This document shows, piece after piece, positions 36,501-49,411 of a stretch of DNA of 64,000 nucleotides. Position 1 is the stretch's first letter. Each line of letters begins with the position of its first letter. Made by a program: the position numbers and the translations under genes. Below the pieces are notes generated by a model. That model made no database searches and was not told where the DNA came from. It saw nothing but the letters and a program-made list of their open reading frames with translations. The stretch is taken from positions 2,604,001 through 2,668,000 of the forward strand of contig OY783217.1 of NCBI GenBank assembly GCA_963678705.1. Reading direction: 5' to 3'. Source of the stretch: Panorpa germanica (Eukaryota; Arthropoda; Insecta; Mecoptera; Panorpidae).

Positions 36501-39500
36501 TTCTGACATAATGGTGGTGTGGTTTTAAGACACTTTTAAAATTGAGATTATGTTAGAAGTTGGGCAATATGTATTAGGGTGTAGTAGTTGAGAGTGTTTT
36601 ATAATGCGATACGATAAACGGACAGTTCGTCTAAATATAAAACAAATTGAAGATCTGAACTGATCATGTAAAAGGCCCTTAAGGTTATATGATATTGAAA
36701 TAGTTTATTTCCGTTTTACGAAACGTTGCCTTCCTTGTAACTCTGGAGAGCAAATCTCAAGGGAATCATTCGAACTGGCATTATCTATTATTAATTAATA
36801 ATATAACCAAGTGGCTTTAATGTGTTATCTCTGTTTTTATCAAAACGACCTTCGCGTAGATTTTATGTGCCTGTCTGTATAAATATTAACTAGTATAGAA
36901 AATCATGAAAAGAATTTACGTATGTGCAATGGTATTGTTAGCACACTAAACGTACTTTTGTATGACCGGCATCCGTCTTAGTGCTATTTCTTCAATCCTC
37001 AGTTAACTGAGGTTTATGTTTATGTCATATTTTTGTAACCCTGCTAAATTTTTCGTTAGTGAATTAAACTCCGTTTCTTTTTTAACCCTCAGTTATGCTA
37101 CGATTCGACCGTCACAGGATTAAGGTTTATTTAAGATAATAATTTTTTTTTAGATTAATATAATGCAAGAGATATTTCCGATCTATATCCCGAAAGCTTC
37201 TACACTGTTGGCTCATATATATATGGATTCCACCACTGCCTAACAACAAAAGCTTTATTTCTACATAAATTTATATTTTCTCACATTGCTAACGCTTTTT
37301 ATGCAAGATAATATTACATATTAAACAAATATATTGATAAAGTTAATGTGTTCTGCATTTATTTAATGACAATGTATGTTACATTATGGTAAACCTCGGT
37401 AAATAATAAAACATAACGATAGGTAACAGGTATTACGTTACATAAAGTATGAATGTACGCTTTGTGCTTAGTGGAAATTTTCCAGCAGTGTATGTTTACA
37501 ACGTTTAGATTCCATTCTATCCAATATGAATTTGTCACTCATATTATATGTACATGTTTTCTCTATGTACAACCAAACATCTGTGTAATGACTGCGCTTT
37601 GTCAACATCCAATTTCTCTTCTAATCATTAAAATAGTACTAGTACATAATAGCAAAATATAGTTCCTTTGTATTTCAGTGTACGAGCATGAATACTTAAA
37701 ATACCTTTGTATAATACATTGTACAAAGCTATTTAATAATATAGTCATATACAATCAAGGCGAATTAATACGTTTACAAGGAGCTAATATAGAAATTATT
37801 AACAAGGATATATTGATTCACAGTTTTCGACTACAAAACGGTACTCAAATGAATTTGAATTATTTATTAGAGCCAAGTTCTCTGTTCCCACAGGGTGTCA
37901 CGGCCAAGCAACGTTTCTTATAAATATATTATTAGAACCACATCTGTAAGCGAATGTCTTGTTCTATAGTATATTTATTTAAGTCCGATATCTGTGTCTG
38001 TAGTCTGTCTTAACAAGAAAATTATCGTTTTTACGGTTTTAACTCAAGAAAATGCTTGAATTGTTAACTTTATAGAATCTTTATTGAATCTATGGGAAAA
38101 TTATACTAAAAATAATCAAATCTGGCGAAGTTTTCTCTTAAGGAAAATGTCTTAATCTTCTTGTAACCCAAAGCAAAATTTACTAACATAGAGCACAATA
38201 TTGCACTCATGTTCATGTCATGACTTCAGATTTTGCTAGCGGGATTGCTTATATACATTATATTAGTACATAGTATTAAATTAAGTTTTGTATCCATAAA
38301 ATTTCCATAAAAATAGTTAGTTTCCTTTCAAATGAGTAAATATAGTATATATGTTTAACAAGATCGTCTTAAGAACCTTTCAGTGGTGGCACTATTTAAC
38401 TTATGCAATTTTTCAACCTCTGGAAGGAATTAATCGCGTAATTTGAGGACTAACTGTAAACAGAATTGACATTATTTATATAGCAAAAGAATTGATTATT
38501 TCAATTTAAAATTCTTGATACAATTATTTCTTCATTCATTCCACTTCTTCGTGCACCTTTTAAATTGTAGTTTTATATAAGTCAGCTTTACGGTTATACT
38601 ACATTATTTCTAATATTTATTAATGTAAAATAAATGTTATATTTATAATAGGTCAAGGAAGAAGGTCAAAACACTCAAACAAAAAAAAAACAAGACATTA
38701 CAAATTTTATGTTTAGCATATGGCTAAAATTCTCGTACATAATAAAATCGCCGTCTACATTGTTACACTGCATGTGTGTTTTACACATTTGCTGGTTTTG
38801 TTTACCTAAATCACGAATTATATATAGCTGACATAAATTATAAAACCATTTCAAGGTTAAATACATAAAACAAAACAAAAAAAAAAAACATTATATAACC
38901 ACAATAATTAGTAATTTGTATAAGATAAAATGAATAGCTATCTTCTATGATTGATTTGGGTGAATAACGTTATTACACGCATTCCGACTTCTTAAATAGG
39001 TAAATAAATATTATTAATTATATTTGAAGTAATGGTAAACGTGAACAAAGTCAGGTGAGCTACAAGGTGAGTCCACAACGCTAACCATAACATATTAGTA
39101 CATGCAAATTAATCCACAAAAGACACAAAATTTTCCGTAAAAAAGTTGTTAATGTTGTTAGTAATTTATCTTTGACACGCGTAGAATGCTTTTCTAATAC
39201 AATTATGTAAATAATTGTTAATTGTACGATTCAGAGGCAGACAGGCTCCATATAAAGCACTCTTTTAAAGTTGAAGTCGTTGAATTATTTAAAACTGTTG
39301 TTTAAATGTTTATATATTTCCAATATTAACCACAGGAGAGATTGAAACGTTGAGAGAAAAAAGGTTACAAAACAAAAGCTTCATTTTTCAGCGAAGTGCT
39401 CCTAAACTGCTAAATCCGGCTCTATATATTAAGCTCTTAGTTTCATTTTGTAGTAAATTTATTGTTATATAACTAGCATTCCATACTAATCCAATTAAAT

Positions 39501-42500
39501 TACTGAGATAAACAAAATTGCGATTAAATTTAATAAATATTTAGTAATCTAAACGAAATGACGATTTAGTCGTTATAGCCTATGTCCTATCCTACATCAA
39601 TTTAAATTCTTGTGAATTATATTTACATAAAATTAATTTTAATCTAGAGAATTTAATCAATTATGCATGTTTGATTAAAAATAGGTAATAGTATTTCTAG
39701 CTTAGGTAGGCACGCTAACTAATTCTGTACAACATCTAAATTTATTTAAAAATAAAACAACTCGCAAAACACATACCATGAATATTCATAATATATTGCA
39801 ATTACATACCATGCATTCATAAAATATTGAAACCTGAATTTAATCCAAGGAGAGTTATTTCTTCACTCTTAAAAAGATTCTATAATCTTTAAAAAAATCT
39901 TCTTAAGTAAAGTTATTAGTATGGTAGATTTATTTTTCAAGAAACAGAAAAATAGGTCACAAAACGTTGTGCATTACGTAACAGTTAACTTTTGTAATGT
40001 GAGATAAATTTAAATAAATATAGAATCAACTTATTTGTTCTATTCTACTTTAATTATTTATTGTTTGAGTCCCCAACTCGTTCTAATCCTGGAACACCAC
40101 TGCTCTTACCGTGTTTATTACATAAGTGTAACTTTCCAGTATGTACTGGGTTCGCTCTAAATATTAATGATTGACATTTAAACATTTTCAAGTTTATAAT
40201 TCGAGGTTATTGTTTATACAACGCAACGCAGCAGTGACCTATATCTATCAATATATATGCACTTTATTGTTGATATTATGAAAATATTTACGTAGTATAT
40301 TGATTAAAGGAACATATGAATTATTATCTAAAGGTCACGGGATCCCACGCTTTAAATATTTGCGTGTGTATAATTCATTATATAAAAGATTTATACGTAA
40401 TTTGTTTATAAACAAAACATCATATAATTTAAAACTTGCATATGTATTATGTAATATATAAATGAATATATTTATATCCCATAAAAAACAAGCGAATTTA
40501 CGTACCACACATATAAATTTGCATTGGGTTTAGTTAGCATCGTTTAGTGATATAAATGCTGTGTATAAAAACAGCTGTTTCCATCTCCCCACATTGTTGG
40601 ACAATTCCGTTCATTTAACGTGATACAACTAGCTCTGCTCTGCCATTTGTGGTTCTCTGCTTCCTATTTACAATACCTCATTTATGTTTTAATTAATAAA
40701 ATAATTTAAATAAGCAATTATAAACAGATGTATAATTAAACTGTTGTTCTATTTTATAGCATATAAAAAAATTCACGGTGTTATTTTATTCAAGGGAGTA
40801 TTCATTCATTGCGCATATATATAATAGTTATATTCATTTAACCTTAGTTGTCTAACTAATACTGTGCATTCATTAATTCTTTACAAATTCTCTCCTATCT
40901 CGGAAAAAAGAACTCGTTTGGTTGCGTTATACCTATGCGAAAATTTAGGTAGGTTATTTGAAAGATAGATTTAAATATTATTAATTAAGAGTAACTGAAA
41001 TTAATCTTCAATTTAAATACTGACCGCTAAACATAGTTGCATATATTTAAAGTTTATTAAACTTATAAAAAGATTACGTAAACATTTTTTTTAGGTTAAT
41101 ATAATGTAAGGTTACATAACAAAAGTTATCTTTCGACATAAATTTACATATCCTGAAGTTAATAAAGCATTTTATGCAAGATTACATAATGTTATATAAT
41201 TAATATATTAGTACAAAGCTATTAATGTCTTTTGCATCTATTTAATGGCTATGTAATAAATGTTAGGTGAAAAATATTACGTTAAATAATACATGAATAA
41301 AGTTTTGTTTTTAGAAGGTTACAGATTCTAATTTAGATACGGTATTTTGATCAAGAAAAATTGTAATATTTAACTTTCTTGAATAAACTATATGTCAAGT
41401 GGCCAACCATCCCCTAGCCCCAATTTTAATTCCGCTATGAGTAGGATCGAGAGAGAGTGAGACATAAACCTTGATTACCTGATACCTGTAAAATGGCCGC
41501 CTGGTCAAGTTAGCAGGTAGGCATACGATCATTGTACATACTAACACTACTCAATCTTACACATTTTGTTTATCAGAAAATAAGTGATGTCTGCCGGCTC
41601 TGGGATCTCACTCTATTATGATTTATCTAACATATCAAAAGTTATTATTTAAATAATGTTACCTAAAATACAATGTTTTGTGACTTATTTTATTATCTTT
41701 CGGAAAGTAAATCTACTCTTTTGCGCTAAAAAATAATAAACTAATTCTCAACAAGTTTTGTCTAAGTGGAATATTACATGAGGAATATCCATGTTTTGTG
41801 TTTTGCAGGTATAGATGTAATGCATATATTTATGTGTTTATTCTCATATATTTGCTCCTTCACAATCACTTTATTTACATAATGTGTATAAACATAGATT
41901 TACATAATATACATAATCAAATAAAAGCGAAGTGCAGAAATATTAACAAATTACTTCTATGGATTTAATTAAAAGTACGTTAATCTTTATATCCTTTTAA
42001 GCTTCACTTTTAATTGCTAATATAATATCAGGATTAGTTAAAACATAATTGGAAAGCTGAAGTCCTGGTAGATAATTTTATTCATATATTTATAGCACAA
42101 TTTTATTGAATTTAAAATCTAGTGTTCCCTCCAATTAAGGATCATCCTGGGGCGAATAATTATGTTCGCAATGTAAATTATTATCGGCTGGTCTATTTTT
42201 AACTGATACACGTGTTAAAATTTTATAGTAAATATTCTTTTACACGTTCAGATAAGAAAAATCTTTGTGAATTCTTTCATGCAACTATTTGTATGAAATT
42301 GATTCATAAAAGAATTTTACATTGTTTATTAAAACCCCGTCGTAATTTTTACCGCACCTCTGTAGTTTATCGAGAAATATGACAATAATTGACTTATTTA
42401 AAAATATTATTGTACATTTCAAACGAAGGAGTGTCTAAAATATTTATATTACACAATAAAAGGGGACACACCCAAATATTTTTTTAAGTAAAGAGATTCA

Positions 42501-45500
42501 TAAAACTATTTTTTCAATTCCATTTAAATAGTTACAATATTGGAGTTACTAGAGCGTTGTCGATACAAATTAAAAATATCTGTTTTAAAAACTTTGAGCT
42601 ACGCAGTTAAGACAGCTTCTAAATTGTTAGTATCGATAATTTTGTTTATGTTTATGGCTGGGTAGCTAAAACCGGTTCAAAATCAAATAGAAAACAGACT
42701 AAAAGGTAATTGCAAAAGAATTCATAACAAAATACTACAGGTATATTGTGTTTTCGATTGGGGACAAAGATCGTCAACCTGCTGCACTGTTTCGTAAAAA
42801 TATTTTTGCAGACTTTGTTAGCTTTTTAAAATAAACAATTTATTTTTTAAAACAGATGGTGTATATTCACAACAAAGCTACACAAATATTTAATCAAATA
42901 AAAGTGCATTTGAAAGAGTCAAAGTACAAAAAACACCTAAACATATTTAGCTTCTGTAGCGTATAATTTCTATAATTTAAAATTAATATATGTTCTCAAA
43001 ATAATTAATTATTTTATATTTAATTTTTAATATATTTACCATGTGTGTATGCTTTCTAATAATTACCTATACTTTAATTATAAGGCATAGCTTTTATTCC
43101 ACTTTCTAATTACTTTAGCAATGTTTTTAGAAAGAAAGATTCATTCTTTTGACAATTGTTTTTATGACTAAATATAAAACTACTTAGTTAAATTAAAAGT
43201 TTAGGACCTAATAAATAAGGGGGCTGAACCCAGTGTCGTGTGTTCCGGTGATTAAGTGTGTTAGATACATTTTTAGATAGTATAATTATATTACACAGAT
43301 TTATTAACACATTCTACACGACGCAAAGAACAAGGATTTTATTAATCAAACCTACTACATGCAAATTACTGTATTATGAGAATATATTTTATGTTTATTT
43401 TGCTATTATTCTGAATTGAGTGAGGTTGTTAGTTTCATTAGTGATGCCGAACATGGATTTACATTGATTAAACAGATTTCATGAAATATATATCATTTTT
43501 AATGGCTTAATTTGTTTAATTTTCAACTATATTATAGTTGTTAGTATACTAATGACACTCATTCAAAAGTAATGTCAAACTTAATTGGTTTCGCAAATAT
43601 TTGTAGGGCAAATAGACAATGCTCTTTAATCGATACAAGAATGTAATATTTATTTGAGACATACCTAATATATCAGCTTAAATTCAGTATATAAATACTC
43701 TTATTTATAATAGAGAAAATAATGAATGAACACAGATGGTATTTATAAATACACTTTAATGAAAAATGTGCCGGAAGTAAATATTATGCTGTAATTATAT
43801 TGAAATCTAATATGAACTGTCAAACTAAATTATCTCAAGTAGGTATCTGTTGAAGTGTTTTTGTATATAATGATGTTTATCGTAATAAATTGTTTATACA
43901 TAAAGTATATATAAAAAAACAAAGAGTAAATATAACTCCCTGTAAATTTAGGCCGTCAAAACAAAAACTAAATACAATACAATGCTCTCAGAGAATATTA
44001 CATATTATTTGATTATGCTAAATGGGGCGTCAAGATTGAGCTCCTTTATAAGATTTCTCCCGTTCAATCCAACTGAATGAACAAATGTTATTTTTAACCT
44101 ATGCTGTTGTACTATATAAACTATAATATTTAAATACCGCTTGGCATTGGCAACCAATGTAGCCATTTTATAAATGAAATCTAAAAACACTTACTATTTT
44201 TTAGATGTAGTCAAAACAAATCCTTGTAGGTACTTATATTATACAATTATAAGTGTTTAGCATTCATTTTTGTACAGTACATATCACTTATATAAGATAA
44301 ACATAACACAAAGAGAATATTACTTTACACTTAATGTTATTACTATCATTTTTAAACGAACAATGCACAATATAGTATAAATACACAATAAATTCAGTTA
44401 ATGAAGACTTACAAACGCGCAAACGCACATATGCCAGACGATTAAGTCGCGCACGGCTGCGACTTCTACAATGTGTGTATATTATTGAACGTGAAGTGAG
44501 ATAGGGACAAACTGAGCTCGTCCCTCGTCCATTCAGTATGTAAATGTGATGCCAACATACAGAATCGTACGGTATTGATCTTACTAGAAAGGTATAGAAT
44601 AATAAAAAAGATGGCAGCACTTTACTTGCATTATAAATACTTTTGACTATATAGTAAGGACTAGTAATGAAGAATTTTCTTTAAATTTTTAATTGCAGAA
44701 ATAATCTTCATGAAATCTTCTATTTATATATATTATCTTTAGAATATAGCAGACCAATTCTTTGGATTTAATAAAAGATTGATAATTCTATTATTGTACT
44801 GAGACATTGCACATTTATTTTTTGTCTACTTGATCATTACAATATTTTATAAGAGATATACAGGATATGGAATGAATAGAATAAAAAAATATTGTTTCCG
44901 TGTAAATATAAATATCAGTTTCTATAATTTCAACAATCAATACAACAAATTATAATTACCTCCAATGTTACAATCCATGATTATTAATAGTCAAAGGGTC
45001 ACTATTTTTCAATGGATATTCACAGTACGCATGTGGTACGCATAGTACGCGACCATTCATAATACTCTCTGGAACTATAAATCCTTCAATAAAAGTAATA
45101 ATGAAGTAAACATTCATTCATATTTCCTAAAACGCGTAATAGTCTCAATTATATGTTATAAACATTTTCCCTACAACATTATTATCGATAGATCAAAAGT
45201 AGTTTCAAAAATATATAATAAAAAGTAACTACAATTATTACTATGTTATACGCATCATAAAATTAATTTTACCTTATAAAACACTTTAAAAATCTCCTTT
45301 AATAATATTACATATTCTATTTTAAAATACGGGTTTAAATGCTATTTTCTTTTTTGTATAAAAGTAACTAAAAAGAAATCTGTTTCTTGCGGTTTGGATC
45401 TTTGCTATTTAAATCATTGGCTAAATTTACAAAAAAATGGCGAGTTACTAGACGTTGTCTAGTTCTTCCTTACCTTCTTCCCCATTTACATTTGCCTATC

Positions 45501-45616
45501 ATTGCCATCACTATTAAACAAGAGATACAGAATCAAACGTGACAGCGCTAGCAGGTGTTGCGGCAACCCATGTAGTTTAACCTTTTTAATAATTCTAAAA
45601 AATTATGACATAAAAA
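36501..45616. other. Nine-kilobase non-coding stretch
   Basis: No coding gene is supported. At 37678 an acceptor-like TTTGTATTTCAG precedes an 81-codon frame (HSFRLQNGTQMNLNYLLEPS in its middle) ending at 37923. It could be a lone exon, but I see no partner exon and do not recognise it. Patches with higher CpG and purine-pyrimidine balance at 41395-41520 and 44410-44630 resemble promoters or 5' UTRs in composition only. Confidence 0.35.
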
Positions 45617-45818
45617 CAGGGCCGGTCCGAGAGAAATTGGTCACAGATGCAAGATTATTTGGCGCCCCTCCCACTCTATTTAAATGATTCTTCTTCCTTA
45701 AAATAAACAACTGTGAAATTAATTTATAGTAGACACGCTCTTTTTGAATGTTTAGCGCCCCCCTCATCTTGGCGCCTCATGCGATCACATCTCTCGCATC
45801 GCTCTCGCACCGGCCCTG
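45617..45818. mobile_element. hAT-type MITE, TIR CAGGGCCGGT(C/G)CGAGAG
   Basis: The element starts CAGGGCCGGTCCGAGAG and ends with its near-exact inverse (minus strand CAGGGCCGGTGCGAGAG). The 8-base flanks CATAAAAA and AATAAACA agree at six positions, consistent with an aged hAT target duplication. It is 202 bases and carries GGCGCC-type words near both ends (TTGGCGCCCC, TTGGCGCC). It is non-coding and must have been moved by a transposase encoded elsewhere. Confidence 0.8.
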
Positions 45819-46138
45819 AATAAACATAACACATATTTTATGAAGATATTATTTCTTAATACAATCACGTTAAAATACATAAAAAATTTATACAAATTTT
45901 TGTACAATTTTAAAAAAGAATATAAAAAAAGGTAATAGTATAACAAAACAATAAATATCACAAAAATAAATTAGAATTTAACGAAATATAACAAATATAC
46001 CAAAAATATACAACATAACTAAACAACACCAAACGTGATTGCAGAAGTAAAAACCAAAACACATTAAAAAAATTTTGGTTGATATTTTCCAGCATTTTTC
46101 TTTTCCCTTTTCCATTAACCGGAAGAGTTACTATCGGA
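45819..46138. other. 3' flank of klhl10
   Basis: This AT-rich stretch probably holds the 3' UTR of the minus-strand klhl10 gene. I see no coding exon and no clearly placed poly(A) signal on that strand. Confidence 0.4.
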
Positions 46139-49100
46139 TCAATTGGTAGCCATTTTGGCATTCCCCCCACCCTGTTCATGTTCCTGTGTTTTTGAAAGAT
46201 ATGAATATTCTTTAGCATTGGGAAGACCCGCCAGTACACATGCACTTAGAGCAGAACGGTTCAAGTTCATTGGGGCAGCATCATACCATTCGTTGGTTTC
46301 CGCATCGTAGCATTCCACGAAGGATATCGTCGTTGTACCTAACAAGGGAATGGACAAATCTGTGGTGAAGTTACAATATGACTCAATTCTAACTAAAATT
46401 AAATGTAAAGAGCATGAAGAAGGGGTCCCTAGTGGTTTTTGAGAAAACTAGAATTCTTCAACAAAAAACTTCAGTTCACTTTCAGTTCAGTTTCATCCCA
46501 CTGCGGAATACTTAAGCGCGGTTTTTTTCCTCACTGTTAACTATATACCTCTATATTCCTCAGTGGGATCTTTGCCTAAAAGTGTAATGCGTCAAAGAAC
46601 CTAAAGGGTTTAATTAAGCACAATGGGCTTGTGTCCTATGTCGCAATTTCTATAAAAGTGTAAAAGTGATATTGATAAAGTGGGTTACTAGAACCTCAAA
46701 TGTTCATATATTTTTTAATACCTCCTTATATGTTAAGAGATATTAACAATTAAAAAAGTAATTTTGTCTCTTTAATTATTAAGAGGATTCAACGTTGTAC
46801 ACATTCTAAATGCATGTGACATCACAACCGTTGCCAACCTTACAGCTCATAAATCTCTGCTATATGTATTTATATATCAAATATTATCTACAGCTATTTC
46901 AAGGAACAATAAAATTTCAATATTATTTCTGCCTTAGCAGGGTTAAATAAAATAAAAACTTATTATTCTTTGACTTGACTTGATTATTTCGACTGCCAAC
47001 AGCTACAAAACATTACCACAGCATTGACCTACTCAATAAATAACTGACGTATAAATGCATTTCACGTCATACAAATATGGCCGATCATTTCTAGCGCTAA
47101 AACTACAATTCAAATTTTTAATTGCTATATCTCCGTCAACATTTAGATATTTAATAAAATAGACACGCCAATACACATTTATTAACATCAATTTCAATCA
47201 ACAATTGAAAAATCAACCACTACAAAATGAGGACACAAGCCCATTCAAGGTACCATAATACTTTAATAATCAGCGATAATTCTTACCATTAAAGCCTCCG
47301 ATTGCAAAAACCATGTCGTCCAATACAACCGTTGCAAAGTTACTCCTAGGACTAAACATATCTGCTATGGGCACCCAGTCCCCAACGCCATCTGGTGTGT
47401 ATCTGCATAAGAAGAGGAACATTATTGCAAACAATTATACTTAAAACAAAAGAAGGAATGCTCGATTATTGTACAAAGAAGAAATAATTTATGTTTCCGA
47501 CTACTTAAAACTCTTCCACTTTCTTAAGAACTAATTTTAGTATGGTACAGTTTATTTAATCCATTATTGCTTCTCCTTGCTTACTCACTTCTCACCGGAA
47601 TTTAATCTGGAAAATCCGCTAAAGCCACCAAGAGCATACAGTGTATCTCGATATGCAACCAGGCTAACACCAGAACGAGGGTTACTCATGGGAGGAATAA
47701 AAGTCCATTGCATAGCAGAAGGATCGTATACTTCGCCCGAGACCAAGACTTCTTGTCCATTGAAACCGCCTACAATATATATCTGAAAGAATGTCATGTA
47801 GATTTTAAAGAATAAACTAAAATTTAATGTTTTGATGTCTTGTTATGATGTTACCTTTGTCTTTAAGGATGCAGCACTAGCATCGGATCTTTGTTTGTTC
47901 ATTGGAGGTACCATTTCCCATTGATTTCTTGAAGGATCATACCTTTCAACAGAACACATCCGATTCCTTCCATTATAACCACCGAGCGCATATATCCAGC
48001 CATCTTCTACAAGAATTCATTTAAAAAGAGTTGATTATTGTGAAAAACATAAATTGGGAGAAGTATTGCCAATGGAGATACTCACCGTGTGCTACAACAC
48101 TTACGTAGCATCTAGCATGGTACATACAGGCCCGTTCTCGCCAGACTTTAGAAACAGGGTTGAAGCAACGAACAGTGTTGAAATGCTCGTTACCATCAAA
48201 ACCACCCACCATGTAGATAAGATTATCCAAGGCACAGATGCCGTGGTAAGCTCTTGGGGTGATATCCGTATTAACAGAAAGGAACCATCTGTCGGCCCTG
48301 AAAGATAATGGATCATGGTCAATGGTTTAATGGTCAATGTGAATACAAAGAAATTAGTTAATACATTCCTTACCTAGTGTCATAAGTTTCTACAAAACTG
48401 GTTGGACTTCCTGCACTCCAACCACCAATAGCGAATAATACCTCATGAGGAATTCGAGGTCTTGCTAGAGGATCGTTCAAATCCGCATCAGCAGAATTCC
48501 TGGAGTTTAGCTCCGTTAAAAAAACTGATGCTGGATATAAAGCATTTTGACAGACCTGGAAGATAATAGTAGCATCATTTACAATTTTCCTTAAAGATAG
48601 ATTTGATCAGGTTATGAGGCTACATACCTCGTTATTCTTCACAAGCTCCCACTTTATCACTTGTGTGGTAAAGTATTTAAAACTCATCAGCCCAAACCTA
48701 ACAGTCGTGAATAATTCAGGTACATATTTGACCCTTTGCACTGAATCAAACTCCGTCCAGTTTCTTATTGCTTCGTAAACAACTTCTTCATTTCTTACAT
48801 TGAGTTCATCGTCTCGTAAAATTGCACTCAATTCTTGAAATTGTAATTGCGGGAATTCCGAACTTTCTTGAATAATTCTTTTGAAGTTTATTAAAATATA
48901 ATGCATAGTGTTGTATTCTAAATCTCTACAAAAATAATGTTTTGCAAATCTTAAAATTCCTAAAGCGTTATCTGGTCTTAGTTCATTATATAAAAATTGG
49001 CAACAAAGTTGAATTACGCCTAATACTTCGTATTGATCTGCAGCTGGTAGTAATGTTTCAACATTATCTGATGTTACCTGAAATATTAAACTACTAGTTT

Positions 49101-49411
49101 TTTATTTTTTCTTGTGTGTTGGCAATACTTTTGTAAGATGCTTACCTGACAGAAACCTGTGTAGGCATAATCCAAAATTGAATCCAGAAGTGATGATGGA
49201 ATATCCACATAAATATGGGTCTCTTCAGAATTATCAGTACGAAGGCTGTTTGTAAAAATGGCGCGAAAGTAAGGACTAACTGCTGAGAGGATTGCACGGT
49301 GTACCTTGACAGCTTTATTGTCCTTACATTGAATGATTCCGTCGCACAGTTGATCATTTTGACGTAGTTCATTCCATACTCCGGGGAACTCCGTCACGCC
49401 GTAGGAGCTCT
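46139..49411 (-). CDS. klhl10: Kelch-like protein 10 (BTB-BACK-Kelch CUL3 adaptor), first exon missing
   Basis: Eight coding exons (49411-49146, 49077-48628, 48555-48374, 48297-48086, 48006-47855, 47782-47589, 47402-47287, 46338-46139) join in frame to about 590 residues plus an N-terminus not located. Order: BTB domain (LCDGIIQCKDN, VKVHRAILSAVSPYFRAIF), BACK domain (LRPDNALGILRFAKHYFCRD), then six Kelch blades, each with GG and a following Tyr/Phe...Trp: FAIGGWSAG, YMVGGFDGNEHFNTV, YALGGYNGRNRM, YIVGGFNGQEV, YALGGFSGFSRL, FAIGGFNGTTTISF. The second and third blades (ACMYHARCYVSVV) resemble KLHL10, which binds CUL3 and is needed in spermatids for caspase activation and sperm maturation in flies. 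Closely related KLHL family members cannot be fully excluded. The exon at 49411 starts in mid-codon after a good acceptor and has no in-frame ATG, so the start codon lies in an unseen upstream exon. Confidence 0.87.
46485..46580. mobile_element. Decayed MITE in the last klhl10 intron
   Basis: TTTCATCCCACTGCGGAATA at the left is mirrored by TATTCCTCAGTGGGATC at the right, about 95 bases in all. The core TIR word CCCACTGCGGAATA also occurs in the MITE at 35821, so both probably belong to one family. The outer ends are too decayed to set exact limits. Confidence 0.5.

Noticed and set aside
37678-37923. 81-codon frame after an acceptor-like site
   Set aside because: It starts on GTG, has no partner exon or known similarity, and is surrounded by non-coding AT-rich sequence. 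I kept it only as a remark in the stretch description.
44288-44620. 110-codon minus-strand frame
   Set aside because: Composition looks like random translation of a GC-richer patch (Ser/Arg/Tyr-rich, no domain), and there are no partner exons.
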